Positions 33,747 to 43,443 of a DNA stretch of 64,000 nucleotides are shown here, in pieces; within the stretch, counting starts at the first letter, position 1, and each line of letters begins with the position of its first letter. The stretch is from Muriicola sp041358175 (GTDB taxonomy: Bacteria > Bacteroidota > Bacteroidia > Flavobacteriales > Flavobacteriaceae): assembly GCF_041358175.1 (NCBI RefSeq), contig NZ_JBGKBE010000008.1, positions 113,569 to 177,568 of the forward strand, given 5' to 3'. The notes under the pieces were generated by a model. That model was not told the origin of the DNA. It did no database searches and was given only the letters and a program-made list of their open reading frames with translations. Position numbers and translations under genes: made by a program.

Positions 33747-35105
33747 TCATATTCCGGTATAATTGGTGGGAGTTATTTCCTTTAATTCCTGCTTGATAGT
33801 TTCGGAGACCTTAAGGGTATCTATAAAGTTAGCAATAGCTTCCCGGTTAATTTTTGAATTTGTCCTTGTAAGCCCTTTTAGTGCTTCATAGGGGTTGGGA
33901 TAGCCTTCGCGTCTCAGGATCGTCTGAATGGCCTCTGCCACCACTGCCCAGTTGTTTTCCAGGTCTGATTCAATCTTCTCCGCATTGAGCAACAGTTTTC
34001 CAAACCCTTTTAAGGTGGATTGCATTGCGATCAGCGTATGTGCAAGGGGAACCCCGATATTCCTCAAAACTGTACTATCTGTTAAATCGCGTTGTAGCCT
34101 GGAAACCGGTAATTTGGAAGAGAGATGTTCAAAAATCGCATTTGCCAGCCCTAAATTCCCCTCCGCATTCTCAAAGTCGATAGGATTTACCTTATGTGGC
34201 ATGGCCGATGAGCCTACTTCCCCTTTTTTGATCTGCTGTTTAAAGTAATCCATGGAAATATAGGTCCAGAGGTCCCTGTTGAGGTCGATCAGAATCGTAT
34301 TGATCCGTTTCAGGCAGTCGAACAACGAAGCCATATGATCATAATGTTCTATCTGAGTGGTGGGAAAAGAATGGTGGAGTCCTAATTCTCCTTCCACAAA
34401 GGATTTTCCAAAGGCTCTCCAGTCCATTTCCCGATAGGCCACCTTATGGGCGTTGAAATTTCCGGTAGCACCTCCAAATTTACTGGCGTGAGGAATCATT
34501 TCCAGAAATTTTAATTGCTCCTTTAACCGTGTGGCAAAGACTTCAAATTCTTTTCCAAGTCGGGTTGGAGAAGCTGCCTGTCCATGGGTTCGGGCCAGCA
34601 TAGGAACTTTTGCCCACTCCTGTGCTTTGTGCTCAATTGCCTTGAGAAGTTCGCTGCATTGGGGCATATACACTTCTTTCACTGCTTCCTTCAGCGATAA
34701 GGGAATTGCCGTATTGTTGATGTCCTGTGAGGTCAGTCCAAAATGTATAAATTCTTTGTATTCGGATAAACCCAGGGAATCGAATTTTGATTTAATAAAA
34801 TATTCGACTGCCTTCACATCGTGATTTGTGGTGCGTTCTATCTCTTTGATCTCAAGAGCATCCGCTGTATTAAAGGAACTGTAAATTTCTCTGAGTTCTT
34901 CGTATTTTGAGGAAGCTAAAGATTGCAATTGTGGCAGGGGAATTCGGCAAAGGGCGATAAAATATTCTATCTCAACGCGTACTCGGTATTTCATCAGGGC
35001 TTCCTCTGAAAAATATGAAATCAGGGGGAGTACTTTATTTTTATAACGTCCGTCAACCGGGGAAATCGCTTGTATTTCTGTAGAGATATTAGTGTTTGAG
35101 CTCAT
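33747..35105 (-). CDS. purB: adenylosuccinate lyase
   Basis: 452 aa from the ATG at 35105 (MSSNTNISTEIQAISPVDGR). The frame is open for 47 more codons upstream, but that would run into the Sir2 gene and lacks family similarity. PurB removes fumarate from SAICAR and adenylosuccinate in purine synthesis. It has the ISPVDGRY start, TSQDINNTA, and the catalytic loop SSAMPHKVNPIDFENAEGN. It belongs to the E. coli-like long PurB branch. Confidence 0.96.
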   Translation of the reverse strand: MSSNTNISTEIQAISPVDGRYKNKVLPLISYFSEEALMKYRVRVEIEYFIALCRIPLPQLQSLASSKYEELREIYSSFNTADALEIKEIERTTNHDVKAVEYFIKSKFDSLGLSEYKEFIHFGLTSQDINNTAIPLSLKEAVKEVYMPQCSELLKAIEHKAQEWAKVPMLARTHGQAASPTRLGKEFEVFATRLKEQLKFLEMIPHASKFGGATGNFNAHKVAYREMDWRAFGKSFVEGELGLHHSFPTTQIEHYDHMASLFDCLKRINTILIDLNRDLWTYISMDYFKQQIKKGEVGSSAMPHKVNPIDFENAEGNLGLANAIFEHLSSKLPVSRLQRDLTDSTVLRNIGVPLAHTLIAMQSTLKGFGKLLLNAEKIESDLENNWAVVAEAIQTILRREGYPNPYEALKGLTRTNSKINREAIANFIDTLKVSETIKQELKEITPTNYTGI

Positions 35106-35190
35106 AGGTAAAGGAAAGGGCAAAGATAGCCATAAGTTTTTAGTTTTTAGGGGGGGTGATTGGGTATCAGACCGAGGAATTGCCTGATAT

Positions 35191-35877
35191 TTATTGCAAG
35201 AGTGAAGAGACCAGTTCAGGGACTCCTTCTGAGGCTTTTTGGGCAATCAAATAAAGGTTGAGTTCTCCTGAATTTGTCAGCGATGGTCTGGGATCTACAA
35301 AGTAGATGGGTATACCGGGTCTGGCATAATACATCAATGAGGCTGCAGGATACACCTGGAGGGAAGTCCCCACGATGATGAGGATCTCGGCCTGAGAAGT
35401 GAGTTCTGCTGCATGTGGAAGGAGAGGTACCTCTTCCCCAAACCAGACAATATGGGGCCTAAGCTGATTTCCCAAGTCACAGCAATCTCCGAGATTAAGG
35501 TCTTTTCTCCAGTCGTATACAGTGTAGGGAGGGACTGTGCTCCTCGCTTTAAACAATTCTCCATGCAGATGGAGCACATTTTGACTCCCTGCCCTTTCGT
35601 GCAGATCGTCTACATTTTGGGTAATAATCTGTACTTCAAATTTTTCCTCCAGTTCTACAAGTGCTTTATGTCCGTCATTTGGCTGAACCTCAAGTAATTG
35701 CCGCCTTCTTTCATTATAAAATTCTAAGACCAGTTCGGGGTGTGCCCTGAACCCCTGTGGGGAAGCAACTTCCATTACATCGTGGCCTTCCCAGAGTCCG
35801 TCTGCATCCCGAAACGTCTTTAAGCCACTATCTGCACTCATCCCTGCCCCTGTAAGCACAGCCACCTTTTTCTTCAT
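35191..35877 (-). CDS. cobB: NAD-dependent protein deacylase, Sir2 family
   Basis: 228 aa. The NAD motif is GAGMSADSGLKTFR, TQNVDDLHERAG supplies the active site, and the catalytic His is His105 in LHLHGELF. Tyr54 and Arg57 in FYNERRRQL match the residues that give SIRT5/CobB enzymes desuccinylase or demalonylase activity. Unusually the zinc tetrad is missing: only an adjacent Cys pair (GDCCDLG) remains where two CxxC knuckles are expected, and the first knuckle has RST. It sits between purB and a divergent TrmH gene. Confidence 0.9.
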   Translation of the reverse strand: MKKKVAVLTGAGMSADSGLKTFRDADGLWEGHDVMEVASPQGFRAHPELVLEFYNERRRQLLEVQPNDGHKALVELEEKFEVQIITQNVDDLHERAGSQNVLHLHGELFKARSTVPPYTVYDWRKDLNLGDCCDLGNQLRPHIVWFGEEVPLLPHAAELTSQAEILIIVGTSLQVYPAASLMYYARPGIPIYFVDPRPSLTNSGELNLYLIAQKASEGVPELVSSLLQ

Positions 35878-35921
35878 CTCTGCTCTTTTACCTAAAGATA
35901 CGTTTTTCTTATATTCGATCT

Positions 35922-36578
35922 ATGGAGGATCCCAACCTGATCAACTATCTGGAGACCTTCGTTTCCGGTAAGCGCCTTCAGCGATTTGAGGAGGTGTTGA
36001 ATTTGCGTACCAGATATATTACCGTGGTTATGGAAGATATATACCACCTCCACAATGCCAGTGCAGTTATAAGATCTGCAGATATTTTTGGGATTCAGGA
36101 TGTGTACATCATCGAACAAAGGTTTTCTGACAGGCTGGATAAAAAAATTGCACTTGGGGCAGAAAAATGGACCGATATTCATCGCTATGGCGGAACAAAA
36201 GAATGTATCGATAACTTAAGAGCAAAAGGATATAAGATTTTTGTGACGACACCCAGGAGTGATGCCTGTACCCTGGATCAGATCTCAGTAAACCAGAAGA
36301 TGGCTATTGTTTTCGGAGCAGAAAAAGAGGGGGTATCAGAAAGTGCCCTTGCAGCTGCTGATGAACAAATTCACATACCTATGGTGGGTTTTACCGAAAG
36401 TCTTAATGTTTCTGTTGCTGCAGCTATTGTGCTGTATCAGATGACCAAAAAATTGCGTTCCTCAGAGCATAACTGGAAACTTCAGGAGGAGGAAAAAGCT
36501 AAAATCAGGCTCGAATGGATTAAGAAATCTATCAAGAATATCGACAAAATACTAGCGCGTTACCAGGAAGGGATATAG
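35922..36578 (+). CDS. TrmH-type (SpoU) tRNA/rRNA 2'-O-methyltransferase
   Basis: 218 aa. The SPOUT knot motifs are intact: NASAVIRSADIFGIQDVYII (motif 1), IVFGAEKEGVSESAL (motif 2) and IPMVGFTESLNVSVAAAIVL (motif 3). The length fits TrmH, which methylates the ribose of G18 in tRNA, but TrmL-like or rRNA targets are not excluded. The C-terminal basic helix is RNA-binding. It diverges from the Sir2 gene. Confidence 0.88.
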   Translation: MEDPNLINYLETFVSGKRLQRFEEVLNLRTRYITVVMEDIYHLHNASAVIRSADIFGIQDVYIIEQRFSDRLDKKIALGAEKWTDIHRYGGTKECIDNLRAKGYKIFVTTPRSDACTLDQISVNQKMAIVFGAEKEGVSESALAAADEQIHIPMVGFTESLNVSVAAAIVLYQMTKKLRSSEHNWKLQEEEKAKIRLEWIKKSIKNIDKILARYQEGI

Positions 36579-36622
36579 AAAGATTTTGTACCTTACCTTG
36601 TAACTAACTAATTGATAAACAT

Positions 36623-37150
36623 ATGTATACTGCACTCTATATTGTATTGGTATTGGTAGCTGTTATTCTGATACTTGCCCTTATCGCTCCCAAATCTTAT
36701 GATGTGAATCGCTCTGTGGTGATTTCAAAACCGAGAAACGAAGTATTTGATTACCTCAAATACCTTAAAAATATGGACCACTGGTCTCCATGGGCGAAAA
36801 AAGATCCTAATATGGAAAAAAAATTCACGGGAACCGATGGGGAAGTAGGTGCAATAAGTTATTGGAATGGAAATAAGGAAGTAGGAGAAGGAGAACAGGA
36901 GATCACGAATATCGTTCCGGGGGAACGTATCGATGGAGAACTTCGTTTTATGAAACCCTGGAAGTCCCAATCAGATTGTTACCTGGTGCTTGAAGATACA
37001 GATGGGAAAGACACTAAAGTCACATGGGGCTTTAAAGGAAAGAACAAATTTCCCATGAGTATCATGATGCTTTTTATGAGCATGGACAAAATGGTGGGGA
37101 AAGATTTTGAAGAAGGATTATCCTCCTTAAAAACACAACTGGAAAATTAA
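36623..37150 (+). CDS. SRPBCC-family (polyketide cyclase-like) membrane-anchored protein
   Basis: 175 aa. An N-terminal helix (about 3-22, LYIVLVLVAVILILALIAP) anchors a START/SRPBCC fold that begins YDVNRSVVISKPRNEVFDYL and contains MDHWSPWAKKDPNM. The family binds small hydrophobic ligands in a deep pocket. No catalytic role can be assigned. It is 9 bp upstream of a VOC gene, so they are co-transcribed. Confidence 0.85.
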   Translation: MYTALYIVLVLVAVILILALIAPKSYDVNRSVVISKPRNEVFDYLKYLKNMDHWSPWAKKDPNMEKKFTGTDGEVGAISYWNGNKEVGEGEQEITNIVPGERIDGELRFMKPWKSQSDCYLVLEDTDGKDTKVTWGFKGKNKFPMSIMMLFMSMDKMVGKDFEEGLSSLKTQLEN

Positions 37151-37159
37151 AGAAATCAA

Positions 37160-37540
37160 ATGGAATCAAATATGATTGGATGGTTTGAGATTCCGGTTAC
37201 GGATATGGATCGGGCCAGGAAATTCTATGAAACAGTATTTGGTATTAAAATAGAAGTTGAAAATTTCCACGGTCTCAAGATGGGGCTATTTCCCTTTGCC
37301 GAAGGGAAGCAGGGTGCCTCCGGGGCTTTAGTGAGTCACCCCGATTTCTACAGGCCCAGTGAAACTGAAGGTCCGTTGCTATATTTTTCAAGCAGGGATG
37401 TGAAAGAGCAGGTCGATAAAATCGAAGGAGCAGGGGGGAAGGTACTTCAGCCCAAAAAGATGATCAGTGAAGATGTGGGGTATATGGCATTATTTGTAGA
37501 TACTGAAGGCAACCGACTCGCCTTGCATTCCAGGCAGTAA
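37160..37540 (+). CDS. VOC-family (glyoxalase-like) protein
   Basis: 126 aa forming two beta-alpha-beta-beta-beta units, starting WFEIPVTDMDRARKFYETVF and ending YMALFVDTEGNRLALHS. It fits the glyoxalase/bleomycin-resistance-like VOC group found across bacteria. Metal ligands are not clearly conserved: N-terminal His/Glu is E in WFEIPV and the C-terminal acid is E/D in DTEGN. The substrate is unknown. It shares an operon with the SRPBCC gene. Confidence 0.86.
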   Translation: MESNMIGWFEIPVTDMDRARKFYETVFGIKIEVENFHGLKMGLFPFAEGKQGASGALVSHPDFYRPSETEGPLLYFSSRDVKEQVDKIEGAGGKVLQPKKMISEDVGYMALFVDTEGNRLALHSRQ

Positions 37541-37642
37541 TTATCTCAATAGTAAGAAATAGTTTCGCCTGTCTCTGTCTATGGCCATATTTTATTCTGG
37601 ATTCCCTTATCAGGAATTAAATCATCTGTATCCGTAGAGTAT

Positions 37643-39331
37643 TTATTTGGCCAGTTCCAGAAGCGCCACAGAAAAGGGATTATCCAGAGTGACTTTGCCT
37701 TTCTTCACTTCTACGGTGGTCTCAGAATAAGTGTCGTACAGTTGGGTTCCATCCCCGAAAAACCCTTTTACCCATAGCGATTTTTTCCCTTTGGGCAGGT
37801 CGAGGCCAACTACTACCTTATCCTTGTAGTCACCATCCGTATAGGTTCTGCTAAAGACATAGGGTTTCTTTGCCAGCCTTTTGTGTCTGCCAGCACCAAC
37901 AGCGGGATGCCGGTTTCTGAACTTGCCTAATTTTTGCCAATGGGTAAGTACTTCCCTGGTCTTCAAACTATCCAGTTCATTCCAATTCATAAAAGATCTC
38001 AGGGTGGCATCGCCTACTGTACCTTCAATAGTAAGGTCCCTAGCTGTTTCGTCACCGTAATATACTTGTGAAGTCCCAGGGGTAAGCAGTAAGACGTTCG
38101 CCGAATAAAATGGTTTTTTCCTTTCCTTATCAAAGGGACTTCCATCGTCATGTGAGGTCAGGTAATTCATGACACTTGCTCCTTTTAATTTGGAGTGAAG
38201 CAGGGAATTGTACTTTCTAAAAATTTGCTCATAACTCTTTTGGGCATCTGTCTTGAGTTCAAAGTTGATCAGGCTATTAAATCCGTGAGCAAAATAATCT
38301 ACCTTTTTATCCCCAAAATCAAACTCCCTGCCCCCTGATATTCCGTAGTTATACACTTCGCCAACCATATAAAAGGGAGTGTCATCCAAAACCCGGTCCT
38401 GGTGTTTCTTTTTCCAGTTTTCAAAAGCATAAGAGGCTTCTTTGTACAATTCTGCCCAGGCTTTTTCATCGGCGTGTTTCACTGTATCTACCCTAAAACC
38501 GTCAATCCCAAGGTCATTTACATAGTCGGTCAGCCATTTAATAATATAGAATCGAGGTGCTCTGGGATAGCCGGTTCTGTCAAAGAAAAGCTGTAACTCA
38601 TCGAGTTCCATACTCAGTCGGCCTTCTTCCTTCCATTTGGCAAGAAGGGTATCTGGCAGATCCACAGGGGTATCTGCAGCTGTCCTGATATCCGGAAGGT
38701 TTTCAACCAGGGTACAGGCCGTGGTAGTTTCGTAGTTTTCAAAGGTACATTTAGGTTCGGTAATCACCCATTCAGCAGGCCATGCCGGATCTTTTTCCGT
38801 TACTGGCCCTGTGTGATTTAACACTACATCCATCAGGATCCTTATCCCTTTTTCATGGGCTTTCCTGACCATGATTTCCAGGTCCTTCCGGGTTCCGAAA
38901 TTAGGGTCGAGTGCCGTCCAGTCCTTCGTCCAATACCCGTGATAGGCATAAGTGTTTCCAGTACCTTCGTCAGTATCTCCATGTACCTGTTCCACAACAG
39001 GGGTAAACCAAATCGCGTTGATACCCAGATCCGTAAAATATCCTTCTTCAATTTTCTGAGTAATCCCCTGGATGTCTCCACCCATAAATCCTCTTAGGGG
39101 TCCTGTTTCATTAGTTCTCTCGTAGTTGATGTCGTTTTCTGGGTTTCCGTTGTTAAAACGATCTGTGAGGAGAAAATATACATTGGCAGCTTCCCAGCGA
39201 AATGGAACGACCTCTTCTTTTGTGTCAGCCGCAACCTCTTCCCGGAGGGCGGTCTTGTCGGTAGTGTCAGATTTAGGTTTACAGGAAACCATCAGGCTGA
39301 CGAAACAGACTAAGGCCAGTAATTTTTTCAT
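37643..39331 (-). CDS. alpha-amylase family (GH13) lipoprotein
   Basis: 562 aa from the ATG at 39331; an upstream in-frame start would add ten residues in front of the lipoprotein signal KKLLALVCFVSLMVSC. The TIM-barrel regions are clear: region I DVVLNHTG, region II GFRVDTVKHA with the Asp nucleophile, region III MVGEVYN with the Glu acid/base, and region IV TSHDDG with the third acid. A C-terminal beta domain ends the protein. It should cut alpha-1,4-glucans at the cell surface or in the periplasm. Confidence 0.92.
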   Translation of the reverse strand: MKKLLALVCFVSLMVSCKPKSDTTDKTALREEVAADTKEEVVPFRWEAANVYFLLTDRFNNGNPENDINYERTNETGPLRGFMGGDIQGITQKIEEGYFTDLGINAIWFTPVVEQVHGDTDEGTGNTYAYHGYWTKDWTALDPNFGTRKDLEIMVRKAHEKGIRILMDVVLNHTGPVTEKDPAWPAEWVITEPKCTFENYETTTACTLVENLPDIRTAADTPVDLPDTLLAKWKEEGRLSMELDELQLFFDRTGYPRAPRFYIIKWLTDYVNDLGIDGFRVDTVKHADEKAWAELYKEASYAFENWKKKHQDRVLDDTPFYMVGEVYNYGISGGREFDFGDKKVDYFAHGFNSLINFELKTDAQKSYEQIFRKYNSLLHSKLKGASVMNYLTSHDDGSPFDKERKKPFYSANVLLLTPGTSQVYYGDETARDLTIEGTVGDATLRSFMNWNELDSLKTREVLTHWQKLGKFRNRHPAVGAGRHKRLAKKPYVFSRTYTDGDYKDKVVVGLDLPKGKKSLWVKGFFGDGTQLYDTYSETTVEVKKGKVTLDNPFSVALLELAK

Positions 39332-39495
39332 GAAGCAGTATTTGAGGAAGACCCTTCGCACACATCAGATCCATAAAAAAGGGTAATACCCGGCGGTTCT
39401 GATAGTTTGAAAAGGCTTTTTTTATTTTGCCTAAAACTATAAAATGATCTTGGATTAGGAAAATTTATTTAAGGTCCTATATTGAAAGAAGATTC

Positions 39496-40284
39496 CTAAT
39501 TTTTCCTGTTCAGAACCTTGTATTCCTCATAACAACTGCTGATGGCATCGAGAATTTGAAGATCGTTGGCGGTAGTTATAAAGGATTTGGAAAAATTACA
39601 ATTGGATAGAATATCCTCAATATCCACTTTTTCAAGTTGCAGGAGTTCGGTAAGTGTTTCCCGGTCGAATTTGGAAGCCAAAAGGTCTCTGATCTCGTCA
39701 TCCTCCTTAATCAGACGGAGTTTCCTCATCTGGTTGGGCCTTTTCCCAAACAGATTCCTGAGCAGGTCCGCCGGATTCAGTATGGCACCCAGAACCTTTG
39801 TCACGGCACTTGGGTTTTTGTTTCCGGCCTCATAGCTTTTGGAAAGCCCTGAAATACTGTATTGATAGGCAGTATTGATCGGCAGGTTTTTTACGTCGAT
39901 TTCGAGATAGCCTGTGAGTTGATAAGGCCGCACGATCACTTCCTCAAGAGCATATGCCAGCTCGGTAAGGGCAATCTCGGTATCCATGAATTTAAACATG
40001 TCATTGGTGACCCTTATTTTTTGAGATTTAAAGCCCAGATAGGAAAAATACAGGGTATCATTGACGGCAGCCTGAATGGTAAATTCACCTTCGGCATTGG
40101 TAATCGTTCCTTTCACCTGATTGAGGTTGACCACATGGACACTTTCCAGGGCCTCATTGGTCTGTGCATTCACCACACGAGCTTTGAACTCCTGTAAAAC
40201 TACCTCAGAGGGCGGTTCCTGAGCGAAGATCAGCATACTGCCCAAAAGGAATAAAAATGAAAAGTGTTTAATTTTCAGAACCAT
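39496..40284 (-). CDS. secreted protein with carboxypeptidase-regulatory-like domain
   Basis: 262 aa. Signal peptide (HFSFLFLLGSMLIFAQ) is followed by a CarboxypepD_reg-like beta domain at about 30-115 (FKARVVNAQTNEALESVHVV, GTITNAEGEFTIQAAVNDTL, then YFSYLGFKSQKI). This module is the same as at the N-terminus of Bacteroidota TonB receptors, but no plug or barrel follows. The remaining ~140 residues are helical. Function unknown; it is probably periplasmic or surface. Confidence 0.8.
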   Translation of the reverse strand: MVLKIKHFSFLFLLGSMLIFAQEPPSEVVLQEFKARVVNAQTNEALESVHVVNLNQVKGTITNAEGEFTIQAAVNDTLYFSYLGFKSQKIRVTNDMFKFMDTEIALTELAYALEEVIVRPYQLTGYLEIDVKNLPINTAYQYSISGLSKSYEAGNKNPSAVTKVLGAILNPADLLRNLFGKRPNQMRKLRLIKEDDEIRDLLASKFDRETLTELLQLEKVDIEDILSNCNFSKSFITTANDLQILDAISSCYEEYKVLNRKN

Positions 40285-40346
40285 TCTTAATATCGCGAAT
40301 AAACCAAAAAAACCTGTTTAATAAAGTCCTTTTAATATAGAATTAA

Positions 40347-42113
40347 CTAATAAAAGCCATCCCGTTTTTTACTTCTTCTTTTCCCGCTTCTCTGTCCTCC
40401 GCTTTTCTTGTGGGAGCGATCTTTATAATCACTCTTTCTTTTGTCTTTATTCCTGCGCCTTCCTTTGTCCTTTCCTTTACGGCCTCCGCCTTCTGGACTT
40501 TTGGACACTTCAACATTTACGAATCTGCCATCCACTTTAAAGTCCTTGAATGTATTGAGGATCTGATCTGTTAAGGCAGCATCCGTATTAAAAAAAGAAA
40601 AGCTGTCCTTCACATCCACCCGATACACATCATCTTTCCCAACACTGAGCGTGTCTTTGAGGAAATCTTTTAAAGACATCCAGTCGTAACCGTCCCTTTC
40701 CCCTACATTAATAAAATAGCGAACTGAGCCATTGTCACTAAAATTACCTCCCCTTGAGTCGGAAGCGGTTTTACCCTGCCCGGAACTATCGCTGCTATTG
40801 AGGTCTTTCACCTTACTGTAGTAAGCATAGAATCGGGTAAACTCTACGGAAACAATTTTTTTTATCAGCTCCTCACGATCAATTCCCTCCAGAACGTCGT
40901 GTATCGCGGGAAGATAATTGTCAACGGCATTATTGATTTTAGTATCCCTTATTTTGCTGGCAAGATGATACAATTGTATTTCACAGATCTCCATTCCTGA
41001 TGGTATCTGTTTAGCATCAAATTTCTGTTTGATGATATTTTCAATGGTTTTGATCTTCCTCAGTTCACTTCTGGTGATAATCACCATAGAAATTCCGGAT
41101 TTTCCTGCTCTTCCGGTTCTTCCACTTCTATGAGTATATGTTTCGATCTCGTCGGGAAGTTGATAGTTGATGACATGAGAAATATCATCTACATCAATGC
41201 CCCTGGCAGCTACGTCTGTCGCTACCAGCATTTGAATTTGCTTTTTCCTGAAAGAGTTCATGACCAGGTCTCGCTGGTTCTGACTCAGATCGCCGTGAAG
41301 GGCCCCGGCATTGTAGCCGTCCTCGATGAGTTTTTCGGCAACTCGCTGTGTATCCCGCTTTGTCCTGCAAAATACTACCGAGAAAATCCCCGGATTAGCA
41401 TCCGCAAGGCGTTTAAGCGCCTCGTATCGATCCCTGCCACCTACCACGTAGTATTCGTGCTGAACGGTATCCACACCCGAATTTTTTGCCCCCACCGTAA
41501 CTTCTTTGGGCTGATGCATAAACTTTTTGGCGATTGTGGCAACCTCTTTGGGCATAGTAGCCGAAAACAACCAGGTCGATTTCTCTTTGGGAGTGGTTGA
41601 CAAAATGTCCTTAATATCCTCATAAAAGCCCATATTGAGCATCTCATCAGCTTCATCGAGAATACAATAGTCTATCTTACTGATATCGATCATACCCCGA
41701 CCTATCATATCTTTCATCCTTCCGGGAGTTGCTACTATGATCTGAGCACCTCTCTTGATTTGCCTGGCCTGGTCCGTTATACTCGCACCCCCGTAAATGG
41801 CCACAATATTCAGGCCTTTTACATATTTGGAATAGAGTTGCATTTCATTGGTGATCTGAAGACAGAGTTCACGTGTCGGGGATAGGATTACACCCTGAGT
41901 GGTCCTGCTTTCACTTTCAATTTTCTGAATTAAAGGAAAACCAAAGGCAGCAGTCTTCCCTGTGCCCGTCTGTGCCAAGGCAACCAGATCGGCTTCATCT
42001 TCTAATAAAATGGGAATTGTTTTTTCCTGGACTTCGGAAGGAGTTTCAAATCCGAGATCCTCAATAGCTTGCAGTAGGGCATTGTTGAGCCCCAGCGCTT
42101 TAAATGAATTCAT
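40347..42113 (-). CDS. DEAD-box RNA helicase with DbpA-like C-terminal domain
   Basis: 588 aa. Helicase core: Q motif FKALGLNNALLQAIEDLGFE, motif I AQTGTGKTAAF, motif II LDEADEML, motif III SAT, motif VI HRSGRTGRAGKSG. A DbpA-type RNA-binding domain lies at about 465-550 (RYFINVGERDGYDWMSLKDF) and a basic tail rich in K, R and G ends the protein. It resembles CsdA/DeaD helicases used in ribosome assembly and cold adaptation. A TACCTTTG element at 42232-42225 on this strand would give a leader of about 105 nt, which cold-shock helicases often have. Confidence 0.93.
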   Translation of the reverse strand: MNSFKALGLNNALLQAIEDLGFETPSEVQEKTIPILLEDEADLVALAQTGTGKTAAFGFPLIQKIESESRTTQGVILSPTRELCLQITNEMQLYSKYVKGLNIVAIYGGASITDQARQIKRGAQIIVATPGRMKDMIGRGMIDISKIDYCILDEADEMLNMGFYEDIKDILSTTPKEKSTWLFSATMPKEVATIAKKFMHQPKEVTVGAKNSGVDTVQHEYYVVGGRDRYEALKRLADANPGIFSVVFCRTKRDTQRVAEKLIEDGYNAGALHGDLSQNQRDLVMNSFRKKQIQMLVATDVAARGIDVDDISHVINYQLPDEIETYTHRSGRTGRAGKSGISMVIITRSELRKIKTIENIIKQKFDAKQIPSGMEICEIQLYHLASKIRDTKINNAVDNYLPAIHDVLEGIDREELIKKIVSVEFTRFYAYYSKVKDLNSSDSSGQGKTASDSRGGNFSDNGSVRYFINVGERDGYDWMSLKDFLKDTLSVGKDDVYRVDVKDSFSFFNTDAALTDQILNTFKDFKVDGRFVNVEVSKSPEGGGRKGKDKGRRRNKDKRKSDYKDRSHKKSGGQRSGKRRSKKRDGFY

Positions 42114-42293
42114 TGTATGTTATTTTACGTAATCGCAAATATGGATGTTGCATAGAGCGATAATCGAAATAACTTTTTGATCCTCAGCGCAACACATGCT
42201 ATACCAGCGGCTATAATTAAGCGGCAAAGGTACTGCTATTTATTGATTCGCAGTGAGATATGTGTTTAATTATAGCAAATAGTGCTGAGCCAG

Positions 42294-42872
42294 TTAGCTC
42301 TGGGTTTTGAGTGACTCCAGTAATTTGGCTAATGCCCTGGCTCTGTGACTGATCTTATTCTTTTCCTGAAGCGAAAGTTCTGCAAAGGTCCGCTCAAATC
42401 CTTCCGGCTGGAAAATCGGATCATATCCAAATCCATTTGTTCCCCTGGGGGATCTGGTGATCAGGCCCTTAACTACACCCCGGAATACCCGGGTTTCATT
42501 TTCCAGACAAAGGGCGATTACCGTGGTAAACTGAGCTCTTCTGTCTTGTTGATCTTTCATCTCCTCCAGAAGTTTGGCAATATTCGCCTCTTCATTTTTC
42601 GGCTCTCCGGCATAGCGTGCAGAATACACCCCTGGCGCCCCATTAAGAGCGACCACTTCCAGGCCCGTGTCATCGGCAAAGCAGGAAAGTCCAAATTTAT
42701 TCTGAACAAAGGAGGCTTTGATAATTGCATTGCCTTCCAAAGTGGGTGCCGTTTCTGGAATTTCTTCAACACAGCCTATATCGCTCAAGGTCCTGAGTTC
42801 TATATGGGGAGGTAATTCCGGGAGAATTTCCTTTGCTTTGTTCAGGTTATGGGTGGCAAATACCAATTCCAT
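42294..42872 (-). CDS. rdgB: XTP/dITP pyrophosphatase
   Basis: 192 aa. Starts with FATHNLNKAKEI, the substrate-binding T-H-N-x2-K motif, and contains SCFADDTGLEVVALNGAPGV and GFGYDPIF, all RdgB/HAM1 signatures. It hydrolyses non-canonical purine triphosphates (ITP, XTP, dITP) to the monophosphate, keeping them out of DNA. Length is normal. Confidence 0.96.
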   Translation of the reverse strand: MELVFATHNLNKAKEILPELPPHIELRTLSDIGCVEEIPETAPTLEGNAIIKASFVQNKFGLSCFADDTGLEVVALNGAPGVYSARYAGEPKNEEANIAKLLEEMKDQQDRRAQFTTVIALCLENETRVFRGVVKGLITRSPRGTNGFGYDPIFQPEGFERTFAELSLQEKNKISHRARALAKLLESLKTQS

Positions 42873-42947
42873 TGAATACTTATATCTAGTGATTGATCAG
42901 AATGCGGCCAAAAATAGTAATTTTGATTTCCTCAAGGAATTCACGCT

Positions 42948-43400
42948 ATGAAAATAAAGCTGCCGCCCGCAATCATTTTTGTATTTACTGGCTTGCTGAT
43001 GTACCTTCTGGCTACTTTCCTTCCTGTGGGCTATTTTGATTTCTTTGGCCGGCGCCTTTTGATGAAGGTCCTTGCCGGTTTGGGGGTGGTCATAGCTTTT
43101 ATAGCCATATTTCAGTTCCTGAGAGCTCGTACAACGGCCGATCCTATAAACCCTTCAAAGGCAAATAAGCTTGTGACCGGCGGGTTGTATTCCTTTTCGA
43201 GGAACCCTATGTACCTGGCCATGTTGCTTATTCTTTTGGCTTGGGGTTTAGCCCTGGGGAATGCTTTTAACACGCTTTTGGCGGCAGGTTTTGTTTCTGT
43301 GATGAACAGATTCCAGATAAAGCGTGAAGAGGTAGCACTTCTGGAGAAATTCGGAAAGGAATACGCTCAGTACTGTATAAAAGTAAGACGCTGGTTTTAA
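42948..43400 (+). CDS. membrane methyltransferase of the isoprenylcysteine O-methyltransferase/PEMT type
   Basis: 150 aa with four membrane helices. The cofactor-binding end has LYSFSRNPMYLAMLLILLAW and the C-terminal EEVALLEKFGKEYAQYCIKV then RRWF; the RNPMY...E...F.EY..Y pattern is that of ICMT-like bacterial methyltransferases. The acceptor substrate is unknown. It is followed by the SatD-like gene's repeat-rich promoter. Confidence 0.85.
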   Translation: MKIKLPPAIIFVFTGLLMYLLATFLPVGYFDFFGRRLLMKVLAGLGVVIAFIAIFQFLRARTTADPINPSKANKLVTGGLYSFSRNPMYLAMLLILLAWGLALGNAFNTLLAAGFVSVMNRFQIKREEVALLEKFGKEYAQYCIKVRRWF

Positions 43401-43443
43401 AAACTTCGCTTCTTTTGTATAGCGGTTTACAATAAAGTATTCA

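Noticed and set aside
33727..33748. Terminator after the MscS gene (ACCCG/CGGGT)
   Set aside because: The stem has only five pairs, with an 8-base loop and four T, too weak to call.
34963..35246. Upstream extension of purB to 35246
   Set aside because: The frame stays open for 47 codons but overlaps the Sir2 gene and the residues do not resemble the family; the ATG at 35105 matches the usual PurB start.
41130..41600. 156-codon plus-strand open frame opposite the DEAD-box helicase
   Set aside because: The antisense frame of strongly conserved helicase motifs; no family resemblance and no start signal.
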